Below are positions 1 through 12,520 of a stretch of DNA of 64,000 nucleotides, piece after piece. This DNA is from Corydoras sp. C115 (lineage: Eukaryota > Chordata > Actinopteri > Siluriformes > Callichthyidae). The notes beneath the pieces were generated by a model, which searched no databases, was not told the origin of the DNA, and saw only the letters and a program-made list of their open reading frames with translations. The position numbers and the translations under genes were made by a program. The DNA lies in NCBI GenBank assembly GCA_019802505.1, contig JAFMOC010000315.1, positions 1 through 64,000 on the forward strand. The letters are read 5' to 3'. Position 1 is the first letter of the stretch, and each line of letters begins with the position of its first letter.

Positions 1-269
1 TCACTCAAGTAATTCCTCCTCACACACTCCTTCGCTCTCGTTTCACCCCCCCCCCCCTTCTCTCTTTCTCCCTCTTTATCAATAACAATGCGACACCTAC
101 AGGCTGCAGACATTTTAAAATCTCAAGCCATGAGAAATAGAAATAAATGATACAGACGAATGTCTTATGTTTTCAACAAAATTAAGTTATTAGTAAAATT
201 AGACCAGGGTTTGTTGAAGCATTGCGTGAACACACACACACACACGCACTTACACACACTTCAGCTCAT

Positions 270-990
270 GTCTGGCGTATGCGGGCGCAGTAGGGGGCGT
301 GTTTAAGTTGTTTACTTGTTTGCTTTGTGTTTTGCTCTTGCGTCCTCTCCGAGGCGGCGACTCCGAGGGCCTGGTGAATTCAAATCAAACCCACTCGCCA
401 TGCAGCAAGCCAAATCTTCAGAGAAAATCAAGTCGTTCGAATTCATTTTGCCCCGACACGGGACGCCGGTTTGGGCCCTGCATGCGCCTGCGCATGCGGA
501 CCGGCGTGTGTCTGCGCGCAGATAATGAATCCTGATGAAAGTTTGCATCACTTTGTGAATTCGCATCGCTTTCGCGAAAAGGAATGGACTTCGGGCTCCT
601 GCACCCCGTCTCCGAAAACCGCGCCGTCGAGACGGCGGATCGGGAGCGAGGGCGAGGAGACGGAGGAATGAGAAGAGAGACGGCGCAATGGAGCGAACTC
701 GGGCAGCTTGGCGCGCGGGGAGACGTGGCGTCTGCGCTAAATCGAATCATTTAAGCGGAGAGAGCGAGGGAGCGGGAGGGGCTGAGCGGGAGGACGAGGA
801 CGCCGCGGAGGCGTCGGGACGACGTAGGCCGCGTTCTCACGTTCGGCCGGCGCGTCGGCGGCGTCTGCGCTCTGGGTGTGTTTTTGTGTGTCCTGCACGT
901 GTCCGTTCCTCGCCGATGAGGACAGGAGACACGGTGAGGGACAATCTGGACGGGCGTCCGTGTGCCGCGTGCGTCCCAGTTAGACATGAC
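270..990. promoter_or_regulatory. CpG-rich block without recognised gene
   Basis: A dense CpG stretch with a CTCF-like motif at 287-300. Frames through it match nothing I know. It may be the promoter or first non-coding exon of a gene to the left, or an orphan CpG island. Confidence 0.4.
287..300 (+). promoter_or_regulatory. CTCF-like motif
   Basis: GCAGTAGGGGGCGT matches the CTCF core CCASYAGRKGGCRS at nearly every position. Confidence 0.35.
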
Positions 991-1152
991 AGTTGAAACA
1001 GGGCTGTTTGCTGGAACTACAGAACCGCTCTGGGTGCCATGCTGTCGTCTCGCTTGCGGGTTGTTAGATTGGGACGCTACCTGTCACAGCTTTGACAGTG
1101 ACGTACGAGCATGAGCTCTGTTTCTGAGACTCTGGACGCTTTACACACTGAG

Positions 1153-1154
<2 letters not shown>

Positions 1155-1186
<32 letters not shown>
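1155..1186. repeat. (CA)n microsatellite
   Basis: About 16 uninterrupted AC dinucleotides. Confidence 0.95.
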
Positions 1187-1188
<2 letters not shown>

Positions 1189-1329
1189 GCTTGTACGCAA
1201 TGCCCTAACCTCATTTGCATTCCATCATACTTATGCAATAGAGCCAAAAGTACACAGAACCTCCCCCACCGCTCACATGAGGTCAGAATGCAGGGGGTCG
1301 GTCAGTTTCTGTGCCCGATTGTCATCCCA

Positions 1330-1671
1330 TCCATCCATTATCCTCCGCTTTGTCCTCTACTAGGGTCGCGGTGGGGTTCCCCATGCCCATTCAGGGGAGA
1401 ACGTTTCAGGCGCTGGGCAGATACACCCAGGACAGGACGCCAATCCGTCACTGGGCACACACTCACTCACACAGACACACTCTATATGGGGCAATTTGAA
1501 GAATTCAATTGACTTGATCCATGTTTTTGGACTGTGGGAGGAAACCGGAGAACCCGGAGGAAACCTACGCAGACACAGGGAGGACATGGAAACTCCACCC
1601 AGATTGGGATTCGAATCGGGAAGCCCTAGTGCTGAGAGGAGAACATGCCAACCACTAAGCCACCGTGCCGC
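1330..1671 (-). mobile_element. V-SINE-like SINE, full length
   Basis: Tail at left. 16-base target duplication at 1314-1329 and 1672-1687 with one mismatch. Confidence 0.9.
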
Positions 1672-1699
1672 CCCGATCGTCATCCCAAACATTCCTCAC

Positions 1700-1853
1700 A
1701 ACAGGGTTGTGCGCTTACCCCATGCCCATCCAGGGGAGAATGTTTCGGGCGCTGGGCAGAAACACCCAGGACAGGTGTATCTATCAGTCTATCACCGGAC
1801 ACACACTGACTCACACAAATAATATCTATATGGGGCAATTTAGAGCATTCAAG
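1700..1853 (-). mobile_element. V-SINE-like SINE fragment, diverged
   Basis: Covers only the tail-side half (CATGCCCATCCAGGGGAGAA through TATGGGGCAATTTAGAG). Confidence 0.8.
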
Positions 1854-2169
1854 GAAACGTGTGCATGTGTACGCGTGGAAGTCTGCAGAGTGTGTTGACA
1901 TTTAAAGCTTCCTTATTAGGAAGGAAACACATTTCTTAAGGTACTCGGGTCCCTCAGCTCCCTCATTTGTTCAGAATAATTGGATGATTAATTGGCTGAA
2001 GATGCATTCCTCAGTGGACAGCGGTGGGACGGGGGTGCTGTACATGCAGGTGTCTGATACTCTGAGATCAGACCGCGCTGCACGCGAGCATCGGGTCAGA
2101 GACGGCCAGAGAAACACCTTTAGTATCAATCAGTGTGTTTATACACAGAGTTTAACACTGATCACCCGG

Positions 2170-3120
2170 TAAATGACACACACACACACACACACACACA
2201 CAACACACAAATGGATACACAGAGACACGTACGCACATATACGTTCAGATACACACAAATACACACATATACACATGTAATCACACATACACACACAATC
2301 ATATATAAATACACATACACACATACACTTAAACACAAATATACATGCACACACACTTACACACATTCCTGTACAAATACCATCATACACACAATCATAT
2401 ATAAATACACACATGCACACACACTTAAACACAAATACACATGCACACACACTTACACACAAATACACATACACACACACACTTAAACACAAATACACAT
2501 GCACACACACTTACACACAAATACACATGCAAACACACTTACACACAAATACACATGCACACACACTTACACACAAATACACATGCACACACACTTAAAC
2601 ACAAATGGATACACAGATACACGTACACACATACATTCAGATACACACAAATACACACCTGTACACATGGAATCACACATACCATCATACACACAATGAC
2701 ATAAATATACACATACACACACACTTAAACACAAATACACATACACACACACTTAAACACAAATACACATGCACACACACAAATACACATACACACACAC
2801 TTAAACACAAATACACATGCACACACACTTACACACAAATACACATGCACACACACTTAAACACAAATGGATACACAGATACACACAAATACACACCTGT
2901 ACACAAGGATCACACATACCATCATACACACAATGACATATAAATATACACATAAACACACACACTTAAACACAAATACACATGCCCACACACTTAAACA
3001 CAAATGGATACACAGACACACATACATTCAGATACACATCTATACACATGGAATGACACATACACATACCATCATACACACAATCAGATATAAATACACA
3101 CACACACTCTTAAACACTAA
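2170..3120. repeat. CA-rich minisatellite, about 28-base unit
   Basis: A (CA)n run passes into repeated ACTTAAACACAAATACACAT-type units with higher-order blocks (the ATGGATACACAGATACAC block recurs at about 2,210, 2,605, 2,867 and 3,004). The open frames across it are low-complexity artefacts. Confidence 0.9.
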
Positions 3121-3149
3121 TAGCTTTAAAGTGTTTTTTTTAACACACA

Positions 3150-4231
3150 CATGACTTTATACAGCTGATTTTCTTCTCCATATCACAGTCATGCTGGAAC
3201 GGGATAGGCCCCACCTCAAACTCCTGCCACAAAGGTGTCCTTACGTCAGTTTCTGAATTGTGATTGCGTACTGCAGCTTTACAAGGAAACAAATTTCCCA
3301 AAACCTCAATCCGGTGCATGTGTGTGGGTTAATCAGAACCAAGTCACATGTGTGATTTCGTTGTGTTATTGCTGTTTGAATGACTTTTGGGTGGATGATC
3401 ACTGGATGGAGCGTGTCCGAATGATACGGAGGTGCAGGAACACATGAGGTTTAACGTGCAGCAGTGTGAGATGGAGGAGGGGGGACACACGCTCAGGTCC
3501 CGCTCTCTGCAGACGGTCGGTCAGACTCTTCCTCAGTCGTTTCTATATATGGAGTCCACTCTTGGCATTATTACTAAGTGGCAGCAGCAGGGGCAGGAAA
3601 AGTCCCCTTGGGCTAGTGTGCAGGGTGCAGGTTGTGGTGCACTCTAGTGAAACAGGACACTACCGCAGAGACAGGGAAAGCAGGGAATGGGAGAGGCTTG
3701 GGCTGAGTGTGTGCATGAAGAAAGGGAATCCAGGGGCAGGGCAGGGGGCCGTTTATTTGTAGCCCACTCCCATGTGAGTTTCCTGTCTTTGGGAGGTGAG
3801 AGCTGCGAGCATATGAAGCTTTAAGACAGCCCATCTGTTAGTCTCCGGCCCTTGGAAGACTGTCAAGCGCCTCTAAAAATAAGCCACACCAAAGTGCACA
3901 AAGCGGCAAAGGTGATTTTTCATTTTGTGTTAAAAACGGAGCAGAGTGGGACCAGCCCGCGCCCGGAGACCAAGATACACACACATCACCTCCCCCCAGC
4001 TCTCCGCCCGCCCACCGCCCGCCCTTTCTCCTGCCAACATTCCTGTTTCTGCCCAGTATCTCAGCCCATAGTCAGAGTATCTGTGTGTGTGGCAAAATAT
4101 TTATCACTATTACAGTCCTATTAATAACGTTATATAAGAGTGTATCGTTTAAATGATAAAAAAAACACTTCTCATATTAAAATTATGCTTAAATAATTTT
4201 TTTATGTATTTTTTACTAATTATTTTGTTAC

Positions 4232-4266
<35 letters not shown>

Positions 4267-4793
4267 GTTATTGTTATGCTCTGTGTATACAGTTCTTTAC
4301 AGTTAAAGCTGTAAAACCACATTATGCGGCCGCGGTGTTGCATTCTGTTAAAAGTTCACTTATTTCAGATCTTTTATTCAGTTATTAATTAAAACCAGGT
4401 CAGATTGTTTCCCAACTTCGCCACCAGTTTCGACTCCCACAGTTTTAACGTGTTCTCCGTGCTGGGAGCGAGTTCTCTAAAGACCTGGTTTAATGAGTTC
4501 TATACGGAGGAGAACTTACTGTACGTCTCCTAAAGGTAGGAACTGTTCACTGTTTAATGCAACAGGATGTAAATATCTCCAGGATGAAATACATCGTTCT
4601 TTCGTTAACCTTTAGTTTGTAGGCTACGCGGCAGAGCGATAGCAGCCTGGGTTTAGTGGAGTTAGTTTTGTTCAGACCACATCCTGCTGCATTCCTCCAT
4701 CCCTCTGCTTATCTTTCAGTTTACACCCATTACACCCTCCCTGACACCATACTGCCCCCCGGGACCACACAGAACCAGAAACCGGAGGCCCTG

Positions 4794-4834
<41 letters not shown>

Positions 4835-5318
4835 GCGAGGCCTGATTGAAAGTGACATGACAGCAGCTCCAGTCCACATGCTCATATGTGAAACGAGGCA
4901 GTGTTCGGAAACGCAGATTTGATTTTCCTTTATCTCCCCTCTTTCCCTTTCTCCCTTTCTCCCCGTCTCCCTCTGCCCCCATCCCCCCCCCCTCCCCCCG
5001 AGCGGGCCCAGCAGTCTGGCGGTCTCTGCATTAGTAATGGGACCGGGCCATATTTCCCAGGAGTGTGCAGCTCCGCAGGATTTAGCCTCTCTTTTATAAC
5101 CAGTTTAGGAAAACAATGACAGCGTAGATATTGACTGAGCTCCGAGGGGCTGTTCCGCCCAGCGTGCAGCCTCCCACCGGTCCGGGAGATGAGCAGAGAC
5201 GGGAAGAGGAAGCAGGCTGTGTAGCTCGGCGTGCTTCTCCCCCCTGCTGCAGTTCTGGAGTGACCATTATGAGGATTTAGAGACAGACTGGTAGCACGTG
5301 CGGATAATTTCATAAGTT
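3150..5318. other. Gene-free interval with two non-repetitive blocks
   Basis: No exon is recognised. Unique, mixed-composition blocks at about 3,770-4,090 and 4,990-5,290 are flanked by an (ATT)n run at 4,233-4,266 and a (CA)n run at 4,796-4,831. Confidence 0.5.
4796..4831. repeat. (CA)n microsatellite
   Basis: About 18 CA units. Confidence 0.95.
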
Positions 5319-5329
5319 AATAAATTGCC

Positions 5330-5625
5330 GTTCGAATCCCCATCTGGGTGGAGTTTCCATGTTCTCCCCGTGTCTGCGTGGGTTTCCTCCGGGTTCTCCG
5401 GTTTCCTCCCACAGTCCAAAAACATGGATCAAGTCAATTGAATTCTCCAAATTGCCCCATTTAGAGTGTGTCTGTGTGAGTGAGTGAGTGTGTGCCCAGC
5501 GATGGATTGGCGCCCTGTCCTGGGTCTATCTGCCCAGCGCCCGAAACGTTCTCCCCTGGATGGGCATGGGGAACCCCACCGCGACCCTAATAGAGGATAA
5601 AGCGGGAGATAATGAATGAATGAAT
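5330..5625 (+). mobile_element. V-SINE-like SINE, 5' truncated
   Basis: Begins at the B box and lacks the A box, yet is flanked by the perfect duplication AATAAATTGCC (5319-5329, 5626-5636). Confidence 0.92.
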
Positions 5626-5958
5626 AATAAATTGCCTCTAAACCATTTCCAATCACTTGGATTCATTGATTTGTGGACATGCCTCAGTCCTGGGTGCTAA
5701 CCGACATGGTTCTAAAATGAGGTGTCCGACAGACGTATGCATGTGGGTGTGATGATGAGGCGAGCACGATTACAGGTCCTGTTTTCAGGACTGGTTCTGA
5801 AGGATGAGGATGCAGATTCAGGACTTTTTAAAATATCTCCCAGAATATATCAATTACAGCTGCATAGCGCTGATGTCACTGCACGAGTCATTATCAGATT
5901 CAGAGACGCACAACAGTCCGCCGATCGATTGCCTGAGGCTTGATCGATATTTCCAACA

Positions 5959-5995
<37 letters not shown>

Positions 5996-6800
5996 GTCAG
6001 ATGACGTACACGAAAACACCCACCAGTGCTGCGAAGTACACTGATCGTCTTCCTTATACCAGAATTATTTGATGTACAGTGAAGCATCTGTAGATCTGAA
6101 ATGTGCTCGACTTGGACAGTGGACGGTGAAGGTCCTGCTGTACAGGGGTAGGTTTGTGTTAACCCATAAGATGTTGGGCTGTGCACACATGTGTGTGTGT
6201 GTGTGTGTGTGTGCACATGTGTGTGATGTTTGTTTGCTGGGCCACCTCCATCTCTCTGTTCGTACTGTGCAGTTTCCATCAGGCCACTGCAGTTGCGGTG
6301 TAACCCTGGACCCCGGGGAGCAGCACTGCCTCTCAATCCATCCTCCTAAAAATCAATAGAGCTCCACACAACCCATTGCACCTGGGGGAGAAACACACAC
6401 ACACACACAAATTCACACAACCACATATGCACACAGGCATAAAACTGAGGCTCGGAATCTGATAATTACTCGCTGTATGAAACGGTCTTCCTCAGCACGA
6501 TATAAAGAAATAGTCAGATCTTTTTTATTATTATTTTAAACTCTCTCTCTCTCTCTCTGTAACCTCCGCAGTCAGAGCTACAGAGTTACATTTCAACTAT
6601 ATATAAACGGTTGAAAACAAGATACGATGACGTCTTAATACGATCGGTTTAAGATGAGACACTTATTTTTAATGTTTTAAAAATTATAATTGAGAAAAAT
6701 ATACAACTTACGGTTTTATTTTTAAAGTATTTCAAATACAGTACATCCTAAAAATAATGTGCTCATTAAGGCTGCTATAGTTTTATTATGACATAGACAG

Positions 6801-6814
6801 CCTGTAGGGGGCAA
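6801..6814 (+). promoter_or_regulatory. CTCF-like motif
   Basis: CCTGTAGGGGGCAA, two mismatches at most to the CTCF core, in otherwise AT-rich DNA. Confidence 0.35.
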
Positions 6815-7064
6815 CACTCTCTGGGTGTTTAGGCTTCTGATCGCGTTCAGGATGTAAACACCTGTGTATTTTAGTTTTGCTGGTCAGAGATTTAAAGGAA
6901 CTCATATAAATATGTTGAAATAATAAACTGCAAAGAATAATCTCTTTTTTTGTTGTTGCAAAAATGACTTTTTTTGTTTTTGCAGCTCAGTTTTTTCATT
7001 TTCTTTATTTATTCATTATCTATGCCACATGCTTTGGACATATTTAAGTTCAATACGTGGCAGG

Positions 7065-7065
<1 letters not shown>

Positions 7066-7101
<36 letters not shown>
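7066..7101. repeat. (CA)n microsatellite
   Basis: About 18 CA units. Confidence 0.95.
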
Positions 7102-7104
<3 letters not shown>

Positions 7105-10100
7105 CACCTGAGGCAAATATATTTACCTCATAGCATGTTTTAGAACATGGGATGTCTCTAATGCAGACACAGGGAGAACATGCAAACATAGTACAAAGTG
7201 GGCCTTGTTCGTTGAGAGGTTATATATCGAACCATTGGCAGTGTTTATTTTTTGTAAAGTAGTATTTAATCTTATATATTTAATTTTAAGGGGTCAGTCC
7301 CTGCAGTTATTTTCTCTCACTGTTGAGACAGAGCTGAGTGAGAGGCAACGCCGACCTCTACTGTTGGGTGATGGTAGTGCAAGTGTGAAGAAGCAACTCT
7401 GAAAAGTGGTTTGCTCTCATAATGGGGTCAGTGTTTCCCAGAGAGATGCGTCTCCTCACCAGAGAGCCCTCCTCCTTCCTCACTCACCTCCCGATTCCAC
7501 CATGAGGGAGGGGTCAGAGATGACAGAAGGAAAAAGAAAAAGGGAAGCAAGGAGGAATAAGTGCTTTAGGACCCGATGACACAGTTTCCCCCTGAAATAA
7601 TGTACATTTACTGGCAGTTTATTGCATTTCCCCTCAAACAACTTATCAGTAATTATTACTTAAGTGAAACCCGAGTAAAAGCATCACAGTACACCAGGTA
7701 CTTTCCCTCTAAAGCACTTTCTTATTCAGTACAGCGCCGAAATCCACAACATTCAGACAGATAGAAAGCCTAAATCTATATAAAAACCCGCAGCGGTGCT
7801 GCTGTAATGTAATTCATCCCCGTGTTACTGGTTCCTCCTGCTTCACTCACAAACTGGTTTGAGTAAATGTTGAGTAGCGTCGGTCGTTTTTATCCTGTGA
7901 GGAGTCAACTCCCACCATTTGATGTTGACTGTCAGGGTTGGAGTGCTGTGGATTATTATTCCTCTCCAGAACGAAACAGCCGCATTAACATTTTATTCCT
8001 TGTGACACCAACAAAATAGACGATCCATCAGACGGTTCTTCGGGGAACCGGATCTGGTTCTTCAGTGCACTACCCGAGGTACTCCAGGAGTGATTGTGCA
8101 TTTCCATGCGGTACTCGGGGGCTTGTACGACGTACGTCTCACAAGGTGTCGAGACAATGCTGTAAAATATTCACAAGTAAGAAAGGAAAATAAACAGCAG
8201 CTTTGAGCCGTCGGCCCGAGAAGCACTGCGGAGCAAACATCGTATGAATATAATATGGTCCGTGTTTTCCCGACTTTCACAGTGAGGTTAATAAGAATGT
8301 GTGTATTTTAAGACACTCTGCGCACACATGGAGCTCGCCATAATGTGAAAGGCAAAGAAAAGAAGAACGATAGGAAAGAGAAAGGCAGGCGTGTGGATGG
8401 AGAGCAGGTACTCCCTTACCAGAGAAGGGGGCACAGGCCCTGAGATGGACAGACAAGCCTGGCAGGTGGCTGAAGAGAGAGAGAGAGAAAGAGAGAGAGA
8501 GAGGGATGGAGGAGAGGGGGGGGATGGAGGTGTGGGCACGTAGCTTATTATTTCTCTCCTCATGGGTTCTTCTGTCTTCCCGTGCAGAACCACACACTGA
8601 GTCAGCACGCGCAGTGAGCCCGAGCCCCGCAGGACTCCCGGTTCAGCCCGGAACCCCGACCCAGGCCCGGTGGGGGACGCCCATTTCAACATCACAGCCA
8701 ATCAAAGTGTCATTTGCTACTCACATGTAAAACTCTAACGATTCCTCCACCAGGCGCAGCTATTACGAACGGTGGGGAACGAATATTAATGGGATATGCT
8801 ATTAAAAAAAGAAAAGGAGAGGGGGGACCAGATGAAGGAGAAATCTACGGAAAAGGTATTCTATGTGCAGTATTTTTTATCGGCACTGCATCCTGTATGG
8901 GTTTGGGTCGTGCAGGATATGATGTTAGGGTTTTTTTTTTTTTTTCTTTCTTTCTCTTTTTTTTTTTTGTCTTTTCTTTCGTTTCTTTATTTTGAACAAA
9001 AGGAAAAAAATGGAAAAAATAAAAGCCCTCTGTCTCCAGTCTTAGTCTCTAGAAATGCTTCACTCTTCCCTCTGTCCTCTGTTGCTTTTTGTATAAGGTG
9101 CCATTTATTTTCCTAAATGTTTTTTTTTTTTTCTTTTTTGTTTCTCTCTCATGGTTTCCGTACCTTTTTATTTCTCAGTAATTAGGTACTCGTGCTGTGT
9201 TGTGAATGCTTGCCAGTCGTAATCACTCTCTTCCTTTCTATTATTGTTATATATAAATATATATATATTTTCTTTTTTCTAATTACAGTAAAAAAAAAAT
9301 AAAAAGACAAAAAAACACCCAAATCCAGAGAAAAAAATACATAATGGTTTGGATGGAATTTTTGCAGTTCATGGGCCTTATGGTTGTTGTATAAATAAAT
9401 ATCATGGATTTCAGTTCAACTGGATGATGTCTGCTTTTTAAATGTGAATTAACCAGATTGCAATAAAAACTAGTACAGTTGAAAATAAACAAATAAATGA
9501 ATCATGAATAAAGGGAACCCTGGTGTCTCGTGTCTTACTCCACCCGCAGAACGGAGTCGGCGCCGCCGGGAAGACGACATTTCTTTCCAAAGGATTCCAT
9601 TCATTCTCTTTGCTTTCTGCTTTCTTCTCACATCACAAATAAAGTCCAGTTCCAAGAACTGAAGGAACTCTGTTTACATTAAAACACGCAGAACTGTGTT
9701 ATTATTTTTTATTATTTATACGCTGACAGATTGATCCCCTTTATAAATCAGCCACATATTTAAAGCCCTGTTGGGGAGGGGAGTCAGAAGCAGTTGTTTA
9801 ACTGGTTGACTGTAATTACATAATGTTACAACAGAGGTCTCTGCATCTCTAAAAACTCCAGCTTTAAATAAACCTCTTGCAGAAGCATGTTTAAATCCGG
9901 TATTTAGGTTAGTTGTGATGCATTTGGCTTTAGAATGAATACATTATTCAATAATTGCATATTACAATGTCACCTTTACGCACAATCACACTTCACTTGT
10001 TTAGTTTTTATTCTAGTTTTTTTATTGTGTAAAGGACGTAGTGCAGTGAATAACCATCATGCCCCTAATCCAGAAAGAAATTTATATTTAATTCTGTTAT

Positions 10101-10184
10101 TCATTCAGTCATTTTTATTTTGTAAGCTGTTGATCCTGATCTTTTAAAAGAACAGGTTTCAGTGTAAAACTACCCCATTACAGA

Positions 10185-10355
10185 GGCGGCACCGCAGTGT
10201 AGCAGTTAACACCTCCACTTCACAGCGAGAAGGTCCTGGGTTTGAGTCCAAGTTGTGGGTGAACACTGTGGGCTCATTTCTGTGAGCTGTCCGCATGTCC
10301 TCCCTGTGTCTGAGGGCTTTCCTCTCACGTTCCAAAGACATGGTGATAGAGAAAT
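10185..10355 (+). mobile_element. Old V-SINE-related SINE
   Basis: tRNA-like head and core are recognisable but diverged (GGTCCTGGGTTTGAGTCC, then the TCCAAAGACATG core). Confidence 0.7.
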
Positions 10356-10633
10356 TAGAGACATATTATTTGTCCCATTACTGTATCATTTGTAACGTTC
10401 CTGTTGGGAAGAGGCCAGTGATGCTGTCTCGACATCAAACACCGAGGAGCAGAACGTGAACATTGAGAATAATCCAGAAACAAAACACGGCACCTTTAGG
10501 CTGTGAGGTTACAAACCTGACCTATTTTAAGAATTAATAAAGAGAATTAAAATATATATTTATTATGATCGCATCATTTGTTCTTTTAAAATGTGCATGT
10601 ATCAATCAAATGATTAAAATAAATGGTCTGCTG

Positions 10634-10878
10634 TCATCCCAATCTGGGTGGAGTTTCCATGTCCTCCCCGTGTCCGCGTGGGTTTCCTCCGGGTTCTCCG
10701 GTTTCCTCCCACAGTCCAAAAACATGGATCAAGGTCAATTAAATTCTCCAAATTGCCCCATATAGAGTGTGTCTGTGTGAGTGAGGTGTCCTGGGTGTAT
10801 CTGCCCAGTGCCCGAAACATTCTCTTCTGGATGGGCATGGGGACCCCCCCACCCCCCACGACCCTTGGAGAGGATAAC
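10634..10878 (+). mobile_element. V-SINE-like SINE, 5' truncated
   Basis: Starts at AATCTGGGTGG and ends near AGAGGATAACG without a clean tail. Confidence 0.85.
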
Positions 10879-10919
10879 GTTTCTCAGCAGCAGAAGTGAC
10901 ATTAATTGGGAAAGTTATA

Positions 10920-11268
10920 TCCATCCATCCATTATCTTCTGCTTTATCCTCTATTAGGCTCGCGGTGGGGTTCCCCATGCCCATCCAGGGGAGAACGTTT
11001 CGGGCGCTGGGTAGATACGCCCAGGACAGGGCGCCAATCCATCGCTGGGCACACACTCACACACTCAAACACACTCTATATGGGGCAATTTTTGGAGAAT
11101 TCAATTGACTTGATCCATGTTTTTGGACTGTGGGAGGAAACCGGAGAACCCGGAGGAAACCCACGCGGACACGGGGAGAACATGGAAACTCCACCCAGAT
11201 GGGGATTCGAACCGGGAATCCCCAGCGCTGAGAGGAGAACGTGCTAACCACTAAGCCACCGTGCCGCC
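10920..11268 (-). mobile_element. V-SINE-like SINE, full length
   Basis: Flanked by TTGG(G)AAAGTTATA at 10906-10919 and 11269-11281. Confidence 0.92.
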
Positions 11269-11385
11269 TTGGAAAGTTATAGATACATCTAATTTATCTA
11301 TTACAAGAAGTACTTTAAAAAGTGTAATACAAATGCTCAGTGTATATACAAAATAAGATCAAATACAATAAAAAAAACACGACTT

Positions 11386-11728
11386 GGATGGTGGCTTAAT
11401 TCGCACGTTGGGCACGTTCGCCTCTCAGCGCTAGGGATTCCCGGTTCGAATCCCTATCTGGGTGGAGTTTCCATGTTCTCCCCGTGTCTGCGTGGGTTTC
11501 CTCCGGGTTCTCCGGTTTCTTCCCACATTCCAAAAAACATGGATCAAGTCAATTGAGTTCTCCAAATTGCCCCATATAGAGTGTGTCTGTGTGCGTGTGT
11601 CCAGCGATGGATTGGCGCCCTGTCCTGGGTGTATCTGCCCAGCGCCCGAAACGTTCTCCCCTGGATGGGCATGGGGAACCCCACCGCGACCCTAATAGAG
11701 GACAAAGTGGGAGATAATGAATGAATGA
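11386..11728 (+). mobile_element. V-SINE-like SINE, full length
   Basis: Short target duplication ACGACTT at 11379-11385 and 11729-11735. It sits 300 bases upstream of the peds1 CpG island. Confidence 0.88.
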
Positions 11729-12011
11729 ACGACTTAATTATGTCCATGGCATTTAATACAGGGGGAGACGAAATGAAAAACAGAATTGAACATTTGTCCA
11801 GTCTGTTCCTGTCTGCATCACAAAACTCATTAGTGCAGATATCGATATGTATTTTAAATGTATATTTGAACTACACTTTTAGTTTATTGTGACTTTATTG
11901 ATTTTATTGTGACGTTGTTGTTGTTCGAGCCTCGGCGCGTGCGTCACGGTGTGGTGTTTTTGTGACGATCCCTAAACTCTACACGTCCCGCCGTCCCGGC
12001 CCGTAAAGGTG

Positions 12012-12021
12012 GTCACGTGAC
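12012..12021. promoter_or_regulatory. GTCACGTGAC E-box (USF / TFE3-TFEB type) upstream of peds1
   Basis: Ten-base perfect palindrome with a CACGTG core, about 330 bases upstream of the peds1 ATG. This is the USF and MiT/TFE (CLEAR-type) core. Binding is inferred only. Confidence 0.5.
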
Positions 12022-12348
12022 TACAAACACCTGAGCCGCTCGAGACGCCGAATTCCGATTTTATCGAATGTTTATTTTATTTTATTTGATTGTAAAAATA
12101 AATAATAATAAAATAAATGAAAACAAATGAAAAGCAGAAAAACGAGGCGGTTTCCATGACGGACCGTTCGGTGCGTCGCTGTTTTGGTTCCGGCTGTCCG
12201 GAGCTCCGTTAGCGTCGGCAGTCAGACCGCAGCCCGGGGAGGAGGCTCTGTCTCCGGCCTCACACGCTCAGCCCGCCGGCAGCGCACCGAGCCGCAGGCC
12301 GGCCGTTAATGCGCCGCACCTGAGGACGGCGGAGCGACGAGGGGCAGC

Positions 12349-12520
12349 ATGGCGGCGGCGGCGGCGGCGGCGTTGTGGTCCGAGACGGAAATTCTACAGC
12401 GGTCCATGGCGGAGGAGGACCCGAACGGAAACGAGCACGGAGCGGCGGCCCGCAGCAGCTCACCCCGCTGGGGCCCACAGCACGCCGGGGCCCGGCAGCT
12501 CGCCCAGCTCTACTCACCAG
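12349..12520 (+). CDS. peds1: peds1 coding exon 1
   Basis: Encodes residues 1-57 plus one base. Alanines 2-8 are encoded by an uninterrupted GCG repeat. The conserved RWGAQHAGARELAALYSPG-like segment is present as WGPQHAGARQLAQLYSP at residues 41-57. The donor is GTAAGA at 12521. Confidence 0.95.

Larger units (their letters stand above)
5640..10180. other. Gene-free interval
   Basis: Contains (CA)n at 5,959-5,991 and 7,066-7,101, a (TG)n run at about 6,190-6,213, T-rich tracts at 8,933-9,000 and 9,120-9,140, and an AATAAA near 9,461. I see no supported exon on either strand. Confidence 0.6.

Noticed and set aside
1360..1692. Recurring frames with peptides such as PHIECVCVSECVPSDGLAPC and GENMETPPRWGFEPGIPSAE
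   Set aside because: The same peptides occur at every V-SINE copy; they are SINE translations, not genes.
2133..3154. Long open frames rich in His-Thr or Cys-Val across the CA repeat
   Set aside because: They are translations of (CA)n/(TG)n repeat in several frames on both strands, without start context or splice sites.
8288..8701. Serine-rich 137-residue minus-strand frame
   Set aside because: It runs through a purine/pyrimidine simple-sequence tract (GA repeats) and matches no protein family I know.
12260..12517. Open frame antisense to peds1 exon 1
   Set aside because: It is a shadow of GC-rich coding and promoter sequence with no similarity to a known protein.
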